Part shown: one piece after another, positions 6,370 through 14,642 of the stretch | Position numbering within the stretch: the first letter of the stretch is position 1 | Layout of the letters: each line of letters starts with the position of its first letter | IMG/VR virus record: IMGVR_UViG_3300022752_001877 | Location: 1 to 23,462 of that record | From: a virus | DNA: 23,462 nucleotides | Reading direction: 5' to 3' (one strand) | Made by a program: the position numbers and the translations under genes | The notes under the pieces: model-generated | The model's input: only the letters and a program-made list of their open reading frames with translations | What the model was told of the DNA's origin: nothing | Databases searched by the model: none

Positions 6370-7802
6370 TGTCTAAAAGCCTTGCCGAAGAGGTTGCGTC
6401 ATGGACACTAGAAGAACAAGAGGCGTGGGCTAAATCACTTACGCAAGATGAAGCCCTTGCTTACACGCAAGACCCATGGTGGTACATAGGCAGACCCGAA
6501 CAACAAGAGCCCGAAGGTAAATGGGTTGTATGGCTAATTCTCGCTGGTCGTGGTTGGGGCAAAACTAGAACAGGTTCAGAGTGGCTTATTGACCGAGTAT
6601 TAGAAACACCTACCGCACCTGACGGAGCGCCTACCGAGTGGGCGATTATTGCCGAAACCTTTGGAGATTGCCGTGTGATGTGTGTTGAGGGTCCAAGCGG
6701 AATACTCAGAGTTTTAATGCGCAAAGGGCTAGTTAATGGCGAGGACTTTGAATATAACCGCTCATCTTGGCAAATTAGACTTAAAGACGGACAGAGAATA
6801 CACATGTTTGGCGCTGATAACCCTGACGCTGGTCGTGGATTTAACCTAAGCGGAGTATGGGCAGATGAAATAGCCAAATGGCGATACCCCTTTGAAACAT
6901 GGCACGAAGGTATTGCTCCCGCTTTGCGTATTGGCAAAATGCCAAGAGCGGTAGTTACTACAACCCCAAAACCTATTCGGATTTTAAGAGAGTGGGTAAG
7001 CCGTAATGACGGCTCGGTTCATGTAACACGAGGGTCTACCTTTGATAACTCCTCAAACCTATCTCAGGCTGCACTCATAGAATTACAAGCCCGATATACG
7101 GGTACTAGAACGGGCAGACAAGAACTATATGGCGAATTATTAGACGATATTGAGGGTGCACTATGGAATAGAAAAATGATAGACGACATGCGCCTAGCGA
7201 CAGCACCTCAACTAATGCGTATAGTTGTAGCCATAGACCCCGCAGTAACGAGCGGAGAAGATTCAGACGAAACAGGCGTTGTCGTTGCGGGGCTATCTAA
7301 TGACGGCAAGTTTTATGTATTGGCAGATTATTCAACCCGAACAACCCCTGACGCATGGGCGCGGGTAGCAATAGACGCTTATAAAGAGTTTAAGGCAGAC
7401 CGTATTGTTGCCGAAGTAAATAATGGTGGAGATATGGTTAGCATTTTATTACGGACAGTAGACCCAACAATCCCAGTTAAGAAAGTTACAGCGAGCAGAG
7501 GCAAAAGAGTAAGAGCCGAACCTATTTCTGCCTTATATGAACAGGGCAGAGTTCACCATGTTGGCGAGTTTGTTAAATTAGAAGAACAAATGATTAGTTG
7601 GACACCCGATATGTTGCGCTCGCCTGACAGAATTGACGCACTTGTATGGGCATTAACAGAACTAAACGAGGGAAGCGCAAGCATGGTATCGCTATCTGCT
7701 ATGGCTATCTTTTGCTCAAATTGTAAAATGCCTTCACCGAAATCGGCAGTTATATGCGCTAAGTGCGGAACGCCATTACAACATGAACCAAAACCGCTAT
7801 GA
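6369..7802 (+). CDS. terL: Terminase large subunit with C-terminal zinc ribbon
   Basis: A 477-residue packaging ATPase and nuclease. Walker A is LAGRGWGKTRTG at 59-70. Walker B is SGVWADE at 161-167, with catalytic Glu167, followed by coupling motif VVTTTP at 195-200. The RNase H-like nuclease has acidic residues Asp290 (AIDPAVTS), Glu349 (VAEVNNGG) and Asp423 (DRIDALVWA). The enzyme normally ends about where ALTELNEGSASM falls. Here a 30-residue extension carries Cys449-x2-Cys452 and Cys463-x2-Cys466, a compact zinc ribbon, which is unusual. It pumps DNA through the portal and cuts the concatemer. Confidence 0.95.
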   Translation: MSKSLAEEVASWTLEEQEAWAKSLTQDEALAYTQDPWWYIGRPEQQEPEGKWVVWLILAGRGWGKTRTGSEWLIDRVLETPTAPDGAPTEWAIIAETFGDCRVMCVEGPSGILRVLMRKGLVNGEDFEYNRSSWQIRLKDGQRIHMFGADNPDAGRGFNLSGVWADEIAKWRYPFETWHEGIAPALRIGKMPRAVVTTTPKPIRILREWVSRNDGSVHVTRGSTFDNSSNLSQAALIELQARYTGTRTGRQELYGELLDDIEGALWNRKMIDDMRLATAPQLMRIVVAIDPAVTSGEDSDETGVVVAGLSNDGKFYVLADYSTRTTPDAWARVAIDAYKEFKADRIVAEVNNGGDMVSILLRTVDPTIPVKKVTASRGKRVRAEPISALYEQGRVHHVGEFVKLEEQMISWTPDMLRSPDRIDALVWALTELNEGSASMVSLSAMAIFCSNCKMPSPKSAVICAKCGTPLQHEPKPL

Positions 7803-7836
7803 TTACTCACAGCCTGATTCATAAGGGGCGCAAACT

Positions 7837-7842
7837 AAGGAG
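7837..7842 (+). promoter_or_regulatory. Strong ribosome binding site of portal gene
   Basis: AAGGAG (within TAAGGAGAT) lies 6 bases before ATG 7849. Unlike most junctions here the portal gene is separated from its upstream neighbour by 46 bases, so this site decides its start. Confidence 0.8.
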
Positions 7843-7848
7843 ATACAC

Positions 7849-9669
7849 ATGGGTCTACGCGACCGTATCGCAAAAATAATCGCTACAAATCAAATAGAAA
7901 AAGCACCTAACTTACCTGCTGGTGCAACAACTATGACCGAACAAGAAATGCGCAATCGCGCTGGTGGTTCTATTGGACAGTCATACGGCAACAATGTTCC
8001 GCTACAACGCAATCCTTGGTTAGCAATGGTTCCATTTGGACCAGGTTTACCAATTACACCTGGTGCTATAAATCCATTACGAGAAGACGGCAGACCTGAC
8101 CCAAGGCGTTATGAATATCAGGTAGCACAAAATATCAACATAACCGAAACACGGTTTACACCATTTAAGACGCTAAGAGCGAGCGCAGACCAAATAGATA
8201 TTCTTCGTCGTTGTGTTGAAGTTATTAAAGCAAAAATTATTGGATTAGAATTTGATATTGTTTTAGGTCAAGACGCTGCTGAGAAAATTGGAGCAGAAGC
8301 AGGCATAGACCACATTCGCGCTATGGCGCAAGCAAGACAAAAGTTTAACAATGAGATTGACCGCGTAAGAACCTTTTGGGAAAATCCTGATAAGGCTAAC
8401 GGATTAACTTTTGCGGATTGGTTAAATATCGCATTAGAAGAAATCTTAGTTATTGACGCATGGGCAGTATGGCCTCAAAGAACAGTAGGCGGAGATTTGT
8501 TTGGCTTACAAATACTTGACGGCTCAACTATTAAACCTTTATTAGACGATAGAGGTATGCGACCAATGGCACCAGCACCCGCATATCAACAGATACTTTA
8601 TGGTTTTCCTCGTAGCGAGTTTTCTGCTAACAATGATGACCCAACCGCAGACGGTGAATTTACCTCAGATGATTTGGCTTACATGGTTAAAAACCGCAGA
8701 ACAACTAGCGTTTATGGTTTAAGCCCTGTTGAACGCGCATTACCTTTGGCGGATATTTATTTACGCAGACAACAATGGCTAAGAGCAGAATATACAGACG
8801 GTGTGCTACCCGAACTTATGTTCGAAACAGACGCTACATGGGGAACAAACCCTGACCTTATTCGCGCTTATGAAAATATCCTTAACGATGACCTTTCAGG
8901 ACAAACAGAACAACGCAAACGCGCAAGACTATTACCTGCTGGTATTAAGCCATTACAATTTGACGGATATGGCGAGAAGTTTAAGGACACTCTTGACGAC
9001 TTTTTAATTGCTTCTATTTGTGGACACTTTGGCGTTCAACCAACAGAGATTGGCTACAACCCAAAGGCAGGATTAGGCGGAGCAGGATTTGAGAGCGGTA
9101 AAGCACAAAACGCAGAACTATTAGGTGCGCAACCCCTAGTTAACTGGGTAGGCAAAATGCTTACCAATTTGTCTTATACCTATCTAGGCATGCCACGCGA
9201 ATTAGAGTTTAAGTTAATGATGTCTAAGCGCACAGATGACGAGGCTAGTGCAAGAAAAGCGCAGATTGAAGTTACTTCTGCTGGCAAAACTATTAACGAG
9301 CGTAGGTCAGAAATGGGCTTGCCGTTATTAGATACTCCACAAGCGGATATGCCAATACTTGTAGCGGGGGCGGGAACCTATTTATTCTCACCCGAAGGAA
9401 TTATTAACGCGCAAGATGTAGTTACAGCGCCCGTACTAGAACAAGACGGTCAAACACCCGTTGGTTCTGAACAACAAAGTATTGAGGAAGTAACTGCTGA
9501 AGCCCAAACAGAGGTCAAAGCATTTCTAAAATGGGTTAAAAAAGGTAATCGCGGTAGAAACTTTGAGTTCAAATCTATTGACCCTATTGTTGGCGAAGCA
9601 TTAAATAGGTGCGCATTAGATGATGATTTAGATACCGCAAGAGCGTTAGCCAAAGCCTATTTAGCATGA
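7849..9669 (+). CDS. Portal protein
   Basis: A 606-residue portal, which forms the dodecameric DNA channel at one capsid vertex. Residues about 100-150 (FTPFKTLRASADQIDILRRCVEVIKAKIIGLEFDIV) give the conserved portal start. LNIALEEILVIDAWAVWPQR, LDGSTIKPLLDDRG, the YGLSPVERALPLADIYLRRQQW crown/stem block (about 288-310) and the helical wing FGVQPTEIGYNPKAGLGGAG follow in the usual order. The C-terminal 100 residues add an acidic, glutamine-rich linker and a final basic/helical patch. Its stop overlaps the MuF-like gene start (ATGA). Position directly after terminase is standard. Confidence 0.95.
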   Translation: MGLRDRIAKIIATNQIEKAPNLPAGATTMTEQEMRNRAGGSIGQSYGNNVPLQRNPWLAMVPFGPGLPITPGAINPLREDGRPDPRRYEYQVAQNINITETRFTPFKTLRASADQIDILRRCVEVIKAKIIGLEFDIVLGQDAAEKIGAEAGIDHIRAMAQARQKFNNEIDRVRTFWENPDKANGLTFADWLNIALEEILVIDAWAVWPQRTVGGDLFGLQILDGSTIKPLLDDRGMRPMAPAPAYQQILYGFPRSEFSANNDDPTADGEFTSDDLAYMVKNRRTTSVYGLSPVERALPLADIYLRRQQWLRAEYTDGVLPELMFETDATWGTNPDLIRAYENILNDDLSGQTEQRKRARLLPAGIKPLQFDGYGEKFKDTLDDFLIASICGHFGVQPTEIGYNPKAGLGGAGFESGKAQNAELLGAQPLVNWVGKMLTNLSYTYLGMPRELEFKLMMSKRTDDEASARKAQIEVTSAGKTINERRSEMGLPLLDTPQADMPILVAGAGTYLFSPEGIINAQDVVTAPVLEQDGQTPVGSEQQSIEEVTAEAQTEVKAFLKWVKKGNRGRNFEFKSIDPIVGEALNRCALDDDLDTARALAKAYLA

Positions 9670-10517
9670 TATGGGGAGCGCATAAGGCGGACATGCGTAT
9701 CGCTACTAAAAATGCTCCTAAAATTAGGGCAGCGATAAAACAATCCTTTGACGCTTTAATGGCTTATGAGGGTTATCTTGATACGCACCCTAACCCTGAC
9801 GAGAAACTATCTATGGCTAGGGCTAAGGCTCGCGCATGGGCAATTATGAACATTAAGTTTAATAGGCAACCCATGGAAGTTGTGCTTAAACGAGTATTGG
9901 CAGACGGTTTTGTATTAGGCAGAACCTCGGCAAATGACGCATTACGCAAAACTAAAAAATATAAAGCCAAAGGCGTTAAGAACGACAACCTAGAAGGCTT
10001 TATAGATTGGGAAAATTGGAAACCTGGTTCGGAATCGGCTGCATTACTATTAAAACCAACAGGCGCATTTAAGAAAATGTTAGATGACTTAAATATAAGC
10101 ATTAAAGGTATTAACACGGCTGATTACGATAAATTAGGCTCCGCGCTCGCTGATTCCATTGCCCTTGGATTAGCACCTAATCGCGCTGCAAAGTTAATTG
10201 AAAATATAGTAGCAAGCCCTTCTCGCGCTTTAACTATTGCCGTAACAGAACAAAGCAGAGCAATAAATACTGCAACCGTAGAGCGTTATCAAGAAATGGG
10301 TGTTGAGGAAATGGAATGGATTTCCGCTATCCCGTGTGATGATTGCGCTGAAAATGAAGGGGAAGTAAGAGCGGTAGGCGAGGCGTTTCCTTCGGGCGAT
10401 ACTGAACCACCTGTTCACCCTAATTGCCGTTGCGCGTTATTACCTATACCTTCCGAGTTCCCTATGACCTTAGATAGCGGTTATGGTATGGATTTGGTAG
10501 ACATTTCCGAATACTAA
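9666..10517 (+). CDS. MuF-like head morphogenesis protein
   Basis: A 283-residue minor head protein. The C-terminal MuF signature is clear: TEQSRAINTATVERYQEMGVEEMEWISA, then CDDC (224-227) and HPNCRCAL at 251-258, a His/Cys cluster typical of the domain. The N-terminal 180 residues are largely helical and basic. MuF proteins follow portal genes and are packed into the prohead, where they may aid capsid morphogenesis or be injected. Here it overlaps the portal stop by 4 bases. No toxin domain is attached. Confidence 0.9.
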   Translation: MIWGAHKADMRIATKNAPKIRAAIKQSFDALMAYEGYLDTHPNPDEKLSMARAKARAWAIMNIKFNRQPMEVVLKRVLADGFVLGRTSANDALRKTKKYKAKGVKNDNLEGFIDWENWKPGSESAALLLKPTGAFKKMLDDLNISIKGINTADYDKLGSALADSIALGLAPNRAAKLIENIVASPSRALTIAVTEQSRAINTATVERYQEMGVEEMEWISAIPCDDCAENEGEVRAVGEAFPSGDTEPPVHPNCRCALLPIPSEFPMTLDSGYGMDLVDISEY

Positions 10518-10540
10518 TTGGTATTCTAATCTTATTAACT

Positions 10541-10546
10541 AAGGAG
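10541..10546 (+). promoter_or_regulatory. Ribosome binding site of the 93-residue head gene
   Basis: AAGGAG stands 6 bases before ATG 10553 in a 35-base intergenic space. It is one of the few strong stand-alone sites here, as expected for an abundantly made structural protein. Confidence 0.7.
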
Positions 10547-10552
10547 AAATAA

Positions 10553-10834
10553 ATGGCATTTAAGCATGTAAACGCTAGCACTCTAACAACCGCGTCAATT
10601 CTTTTCCAAGTAGATAAAAATGCACAACCATTAACACCTGTAAATATCTACAATGGACACAGCGCTGCAATCTTTATTGGCGATAGCACTATTACTACCT
10701 CAGGTGCAACTATTGGTAGAACTATTGCTAACGCCACTTCACAAATATTTTATGTAAATGCAGGCGATATTGTTTACGCTATTTCTGCTGCGGCTTCTGC
10801 TGCAGGCGCAATAGTAATTACCTACACAGCATAA
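10553..10834 (+). CDS. Small beta-rich virion protein (candidate decoration or head protein)
   Basis: A 93-residue protein made almost entirely of short beta strands: SILFQVDKNAQPLTPVNIYNG, AAIFIGDSTITTSG, IFYVNAGDIVYAI and a final AIVITYTA. Such compact 'VNIYN...VFIGDSTVT...' proteins recur in siphophage head modules between the portal/MuF genes and the capsid gene, and have been proposed as head decoration or fibre-like proteins; that role is inference. It has its own strong ribosome binding site, consistent with high expression, and its stop abuts the composite protease gene. Confidence 0.7.
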   Translation: MAFKHVNASTLTTASILFQVDKNAQPLTPVNIYNGHSAAIFIGDSTITTSGATIGRTIANATSQIFYVNAGDIVYAISAAASAAGAIVITYTA

Positions 10835-12892
10835 ATGGCAGAAGGATTTGTTCCACCGCAAGCAGTTAGAAATAACGCTAAACGGGGACTTGAATTACGG
10901 AGAGAACATGGACGAGGTGGCACAGAAGTAGGTGTTGCTCGCGCTCGCTCTTTATCTAACGGACAGTCAATACCTTTAGAAACTATTAGGCGCATGGTGT
11001 CTTATTTTGCTAGACACGAAGTAGATAAAAAAGGCGAAGGGTGGGGGAAAGACAGCGCAGGTTACATTGCATGGCTATTATGGGGTGGTGACGCAGGTAG
11101 AACTTGGGCAAACGGGATTTCCGAAAGAGAAAAGAAAAAGGACAAAGCAAACATGTCAAACTTAACAACAGCGTTTTTCAGTATTATTAAAGCCGACAGG
11201 AACGCAGACGGCACGCTCATGGTGTATGGCAAAGCGACAGATGATTCGGTAGATATTGACCAACAGATTTGTGATGATGTTTGGCTTGACGCTGCAATGC
11301 CCGAATGGTTTAAGTCAGGTGGCAATATCCGTGAACAACACTCTCAAATTGCTGCAGGTGTAGCAAAAGAATATGAGAAGAAAAAAGACGGACATTATAT
11401 TTTAACTCAGGTTGTAGACCCTATTTCAGTTAAGAAGGTTGAAACAGGAGTGCTTAAAGGTTTTTCTATTGGTATCAAAAACCCACGCGTAGTCCGCGAC
11501 ACAAAGGCTGCTAATGGTCGGATTATTGACGGGCAAATTGTAGAGGTGTCTTTAGTAGATAGACCCGCAAATCCTAACTGCCAACTGGTATTGGCTAAGT
11601 CTGTTGAAGGCGAAACTGGCATGTGGAAAGTAGAAGAACTGATTGAAAAAGAAGATAAGCCAAATTACGAAGATATAAATTCAGGTGGCGGGAACTCAGA
11701 ACCAGCCGACAAAGAATTATATAACCGCATAAAAAGAGAGGCTAAACGAAAGTTTGATGTTTACCCTTCTGCCGTAGCCAATGCTTGGGTGGTTAGGGAG
11801 TATAAATCCCGTGGCGGTAAATATAAAAAGAAGACCGAAAAAACCTCAAATACATTACAATTATCAACAACGAGCGATAAGGACACCATGACCGATTTAG
11901 TAAAAGAAATTATGGATTTATCTAAATCCTATAATGGTAATAAATTGCTCAAATTTGATAGACAAGCGTATGATTCTGCTCGTCAAGCACTAGCGACTTT
12001 GATTCAGGTCGAAGCAGGCGAAATGGGTGACGGTAGCAACGAAGAATATTCGCTTCAACATTTATTATCAGCCGTACATCACCTTTTTGCTTGGTACGAA
12101 GGTGAAGAGCAAGAGGGAGAAGTTATGGAAGAAACAATGGAAATGTCCTTGGACAAAGATTCACACATTAAATCAACAGTCGGTTGCGATTGTGCTGGTT
12201 GCGAATCATGTGGCAAAGCAGGTGGTTGCGATTCTAAAATGTGCAAAGAGCATGACGGAAAGTCAATGACTAAGACAGATGATGAAGAACCTGTTGATGA
12301 TGAGGCAGAAAAATCTGCTAAAACTCATAAGTGTTTAGAATGTGGTTGCGGAACTCCGCAAGATAATCATGGCGCAACAACAACAAATGATTTTGCTAAT
12401 GTTGCTAAGCCTTCAAATGTATCTACCGCACAAATGGTTTCGCCTTCCGAAACCCCTAAGTCAGCAGAGGGAGAAGAAACCGTTGCGGAAACACCTGTAA
12501 CCGATACCCCTGTTGAGGAAACCAAAACAGAAGAAACAAAAGAGAATTCTGAGGAAGAAATATCCGCAGATGTAGAAGCAATTGTAGAAAAGGCTGTACA
12601 AAGTGCTACTGATTCAATAAGAGCAGAGATTGCGTCACTTGTATCCGCAAAAGAGGCGGTAGAAGCGAAAGCAGTATCTTTAGAGTCTGAGTTAGCAAAG
12701 GCAAAGTCTTTGGTTGCGGGTGGTGGTCCAAAGCGGACACACAAACCAGCAGACGCTTCTAACGATTTACTAACGAAAGCCAATGTCTATCAGGCAAAGG
12801 CTAACGCGTCTACCGACCCACTATTGGCAAAGGGATACAAAGAATTGGCTAAAGAGTTTTTAGCCAAAGCAACTACCCCTGACGCTAACTAA
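10835..12892 (+). CDS. Composite prohead protease and scaffold protein
   Basis: A 685-residue multi-module protein. Residues 1-95: a phage domain (VRNNAKRGLELRREHG through IRRMVSYFARHEVD to AWLLWGGDAGRTWA). Residues 110-255: an XkdF/HK97-like serine protease with likely His169 (IREQHS), Ser211 (KGFSIGI) and acidic E237 or D242 in VEVSLVDRPANP. Residues 290-333: a basic motif domain (RIKREAKRKFDVYPSAVANAWVVREYKSRGGKYKKK). Residues 352-425: a helical domain. Residues 451-505: nine cysteines. Residues 545-625: an acidic coiled coil of scaffold type. It would mature the prohead and guide capsid assembly. Internal ATGs at 11153 and 11888 follow ribosome-binding-like sequences. Confidence 0.88.
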   Translation: MAEGFVPPQAVRNNAKRGLELRREHGRGGTEVGVARARSLSNGQSIPLETIRRMVSYFARHEVDKKGEGWGKDSAGYIAWLLWGGDAGRTWANGISEREKKKDKANMSNLTTAFFSIIKADRNADGTLMVYGKATDDSVDIDQQICDDVWLDAAMPEWFKSGGNIREQHSQIAAGVAKEYEKKKDGHYILTQVVDPISVKKVETGVLKGFSIGIKNPRVVRDTKAANGRIIDGQIVEVSLVDRPANPNCQLVLAKSVEGETGMWKVEELIEKEDKPNYEDINSGGGNSEPADKELYNRIKREAKRKFDVYPSAVANAWVVREYKSRGGKYKKKTEKTSNTLQLSTTSDKDTMTDLVKEIMDLSKSYNGNKLLKFDRQAYDSARQALATLIQVEAGEMGDGSNEEYSLQHLLSAVHHLFAWYEGEEQEGEVMEETMEMSLDKDSHIKSTVGCDCAGCESCGKAGGCDSKMCKEHDGKSMTKTDDEEPVDDEAEKSAKTHKCLECGCGTPQDNHGATTTNDFANVAKPSNVSTAQMVSPSETPKSAEGEETVAETPVTDTPVEETKTEETKENSEEEISADVEAIVEKAVQSATDSIRAEIASLVSAKEAVEAKAVSLESELAKAKSLVAGGGPKRTHKPADASNDLLTKANVYQAKANASTDPLLAKGYKELAKEFLAKATTPDAN
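11888..12892 (+). CDS. Possible nested in-frame scaffold protein
   Basis: ATG 11888 is codon 352 of the composite gene. AAGGA (11879-11883) lies four bases upstream, and the start falls exactly at a domain boundary after the basic YPSAVANAW domain. The 334-residue product would contain the helical domain, cysteine cluster and acidic coiled coil without the protease. Lambda makes its scaffold Nu3 from an internal start in the protease gene C, so the arrangement has a precedent. Spacing is a little short and translation is not proven. Confidence 0.35.
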   Translation: MTDLVKEIMDLSKSYNGNKLLKFDRQAYDSARQALATLIQVEAGEMGDGSNEEYSLQHLLSAVHHLFAWYEGEEQEGEVMEETMEMSLDKDSHIKSTVGCDCAGCESCGKAGGCDSKMCKEHDGKSMTKTDDEEPVDDEAEKSAKTHKCLECGCGTPQDNHGATTTNDFANVAKPSNVSTAQMVSPSETPKSAEGEETVAETPVTDTPVEETKTEETKENSEEEISADVEAIVEKAVQSATDSIRAEIASLVSAKEAVEAKAVSLESELAKAKSLVAGGGPKRTHKPADASNDLLTKANVYQAKANASTDPLLAKGYKELAKEFLAKATTPDAN

Positions 12893-12906
12893 CGAAAGGA
12901 AACCAA

Positions 12907-14574
12907 ATGGCAGAAATGCCTCGCGCAACCGATTTATTCGGTGACGCCTCTCCAAGAGAGGCTGCAGAGCGCCACGAAGAGTACCTAGGTTCTCTTGGTA
13001 AGTCCCTTAGCCGTGCGCAAACCGTACCTGGTTTAGCACCTGAGTCAGACCCAGTCGCTCAATTAGAACAACTAACTCTATCCAAAGGTCTATCTGCTGA
13101 CGCAAGCGCAAGTCTAAACAACGCGCTTACTGCTCAGAGAATGGCTATGCAGGAAATTCAGAAAGATATTACTTTAACAAGTCCTCTTTCAACTTCTTTC
13201 GCTGCATTTGATTTGGAAGCACCAGCAAAACTCCTAACCCCTCGTCCAACACCACTTCGCAATCGCATTCCGCGTAAGAAGGGTGTAGGAACCTCACACC
13301 GTGTCAAGAGAATTCTTGGTTACACAGGTACAGGAACAGGTGGAGTAGGCAACACATGGCCTGGAATTACTGAAAGCACTACAACTGCATTCGGTTCAAT
13401 CAACTTTGAGCGTGGTCCAAAAATTGCTTACGCTGCAGATGATTTAATCCTGCCTTACAACTCATACTCACTATCTGACAGCGTGTCATTTGACGCTAAC
13501 TTCTCAGGTTTGGGTTATCAAGACCTTCGCCAACTATCATCAACCTCAACTCTATATGCAACAATGCTTATGGAAGAGCGCATGATGTTAATGGCACGCG
13601 GAACTGCGTCAGGATATTCAGGCGCACTATCTGCACCAACATTTACAAAGGCTTCACCAGTAGCAAGTGGTTCACAAACTGCTTTGGCTGCAAACACCTA
13701 TTACATTAACGTAACTGCAGACGCAGGTATTTCAGGTTCAGGTTTTGGTGAGTCAATTCTAGGAACTGAAGTTTCAGAAACAGTTGCTGCAGGCGATGTT
13801 CTAACAGTTACAGTATCAACCGCAGTATCAGGTGCACTTGGTTACAACATTTATGTTGGAACAGCAACAGGCGCAGCAAACTTGAAGTATCAAGGAACTC
13901 TAAAGGGAACTGGTACATTTACAATTCAAGGCGCTTCTGCAACTGGTCTAACTGGCAACAATGCAGCCTTTACAACAACTGGCGCTGCAGCCAGCCGTGC
14001 TAGCGCAGATACTTCTGCTTACGCAACTGGATATGACGGCATTTTGCCAACAGTTCTAGGTGCTAACAGCGGATACAACAACTCAATTAACAGCACATTC
14101 TCAACCTCTAACCCAGGTTCTGAATATCAGACCGTGTTTGCTCAACTTTACGCAAGTGTAAAGGCTGACCCTGACATGGTATTGCTAAACGGAAATGACC
14201 GTAAGCAACTATCTGACGCAATTAAGAGTGGTTCAACTGCTAACTATCGCTTAGTAATTAACGAACCAGGTACAAGTGGAACAACTTACGGTTCAATCGT
14301 AACTGGACTACAAAATGAAGTAACAGGTAAAGCGGTAGACCTAATGGTTCACCCATGGTTGCCACAAGGCGTATCACCTGTTCTATCATTTACACTTCCA
14401 ATCCCTGACACAGAGGTCTCAGATGTTTGGGCTAACTTCCTAGTACAGGATTACATGGGCATTCAATGGCCTGTAACCCAGTTTGCTTATGAGTTCAGCA
14501 CTTACTTCCGTGGCACTTTCTTCTGCACCGCTCCAGCATGGAATGGCGCAGTTTCAGGAATCGTAAACGCTTAA
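12907..14574 (+). CDS. Major capsid protein with Ig-like insertion
   Basis: A 555-residue HK97-fold capsid subunit. Residues 1-95 are helical and probably act as a scaffold-like delta region removed by the protease. The mature fold starts near SFAAFDLEAPAKLLTPRPTPLRNRIP (98-122), with the long-helix block LSSTSTLYATMLMEERMMLMARG (210-232). A glycine/threonine-rich beta domain (about 242-365, YYINVTADAG to TGTFTIQG) interrupts it and resembles an Ig/fibronectin-type surface insertion. The fold resumes at GYDGILPTVLG through DPDMVLLNGNDRKQL, ending VTQFAYEFSTYFRGTFF. Codons favour CTA/CTT Leu, AAC and TTC, unlike neighbours. AAAGGA lies six bases before ATG. Confidence 0.93.
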   Translation: MAEMPRATDLFGDASPREAAERHEEYLGSLGKSLSRAQTVPGLAPESDPVAQLEQLTLSKGLSADASASLNNALTAQRMAMQEIQKDITLTSPLSTSFAAFDLEAPAKLLTPRPTPLRNRIPRKKGVGTSHRVKRILGYTGTGTGGVGNTWPGITESTTTAFGSINFERGPKIAYAADDLILPYNSYSLSDSVSFDANFSGLGYQDLRQLSSTSTLYATMLMEERMMLMARGTASGYSGALSAPTFTKASPVASGSQTALAANTYYINVTADAGISGSGFGESILGTEVSETVAAGDVLTVTVSTAVSGALGYNIYVGTATGAANLKYQGTLKGTGTFTIQGASATGLTGNNAAFTTTGAAASRASADTSAYATGYDGILPTVLGANSGYNNSINSTFSTSNPGSEYQTVFAQLYASVKADPDMVLLNGNDRKQLSDAIKSGSTANYRLVINEPGTSGTTYGSIVTGLQNEVTGKAVDLMVHPWLPQGVSPVLSFTLPIPDTEVSDVWANFLVQDYMGIQWPVTQFAYEFSTYFRGTFFCTAPAWNGAVSGIVNA

Positions 14575-14587
14575 CAATTAAATAAAG

Positions 14588-14623
14588 AAGGGGTGTGTCC
14601 GATAAAAAGGCGCACCCCTTTTT
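14588..14623 (+). terminator. Rho-independent terminator after the capsid gene
   Basis: Immediately downstream of the capsid stop, 14588-14599 pairs with 14609-14620 in a 12-bp stem (AAGGGGTGTGTC against GGCGCACCCCTT, two G-T pairs) with a loop of about nine bases, followed by a run of five T (14619-14623). This is a near-ideal intrinsic terminator for the + strand. It would end or reduce transcripts after the highly expressed capsid gene. Confidence 0.9.
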
Positions 14624-14642
14624 AATAAGTTAGGAGAGGCAA

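Noticed and set aside
6461-6937. 158-codon open frame on the - strand inside terL
   Set aside because: It is antisense to the Walker A and B region of terminase, has no ribosome binding site and no recognisable domain. All other minus-strand frames in the window are likewise shadows of strong plus-strand genes.
7803-7848. Possible promoter or small gene between terL and portal
   Set aside because: The 46 bases hold only a strong ribosome binding site. No -35/-10 pair convinced me, and an ATG frame at its edge simply runs into the portal gene out of frame.
8801-9007. 68-codon plus-strand frame inside the portal gene
   Set aside because: It lies wholly within conserved portal sequence in another frame, lacks a ribosome binding site and has no motif.
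12367-12783. Serine/alanine-rich 138-codon minus-strand frame
   Set aside because: It is the complement of the acidic coiled-coil region of the scaffold. Its low-complexity composition is explained by the Glu/Ala codons on the plus strand.
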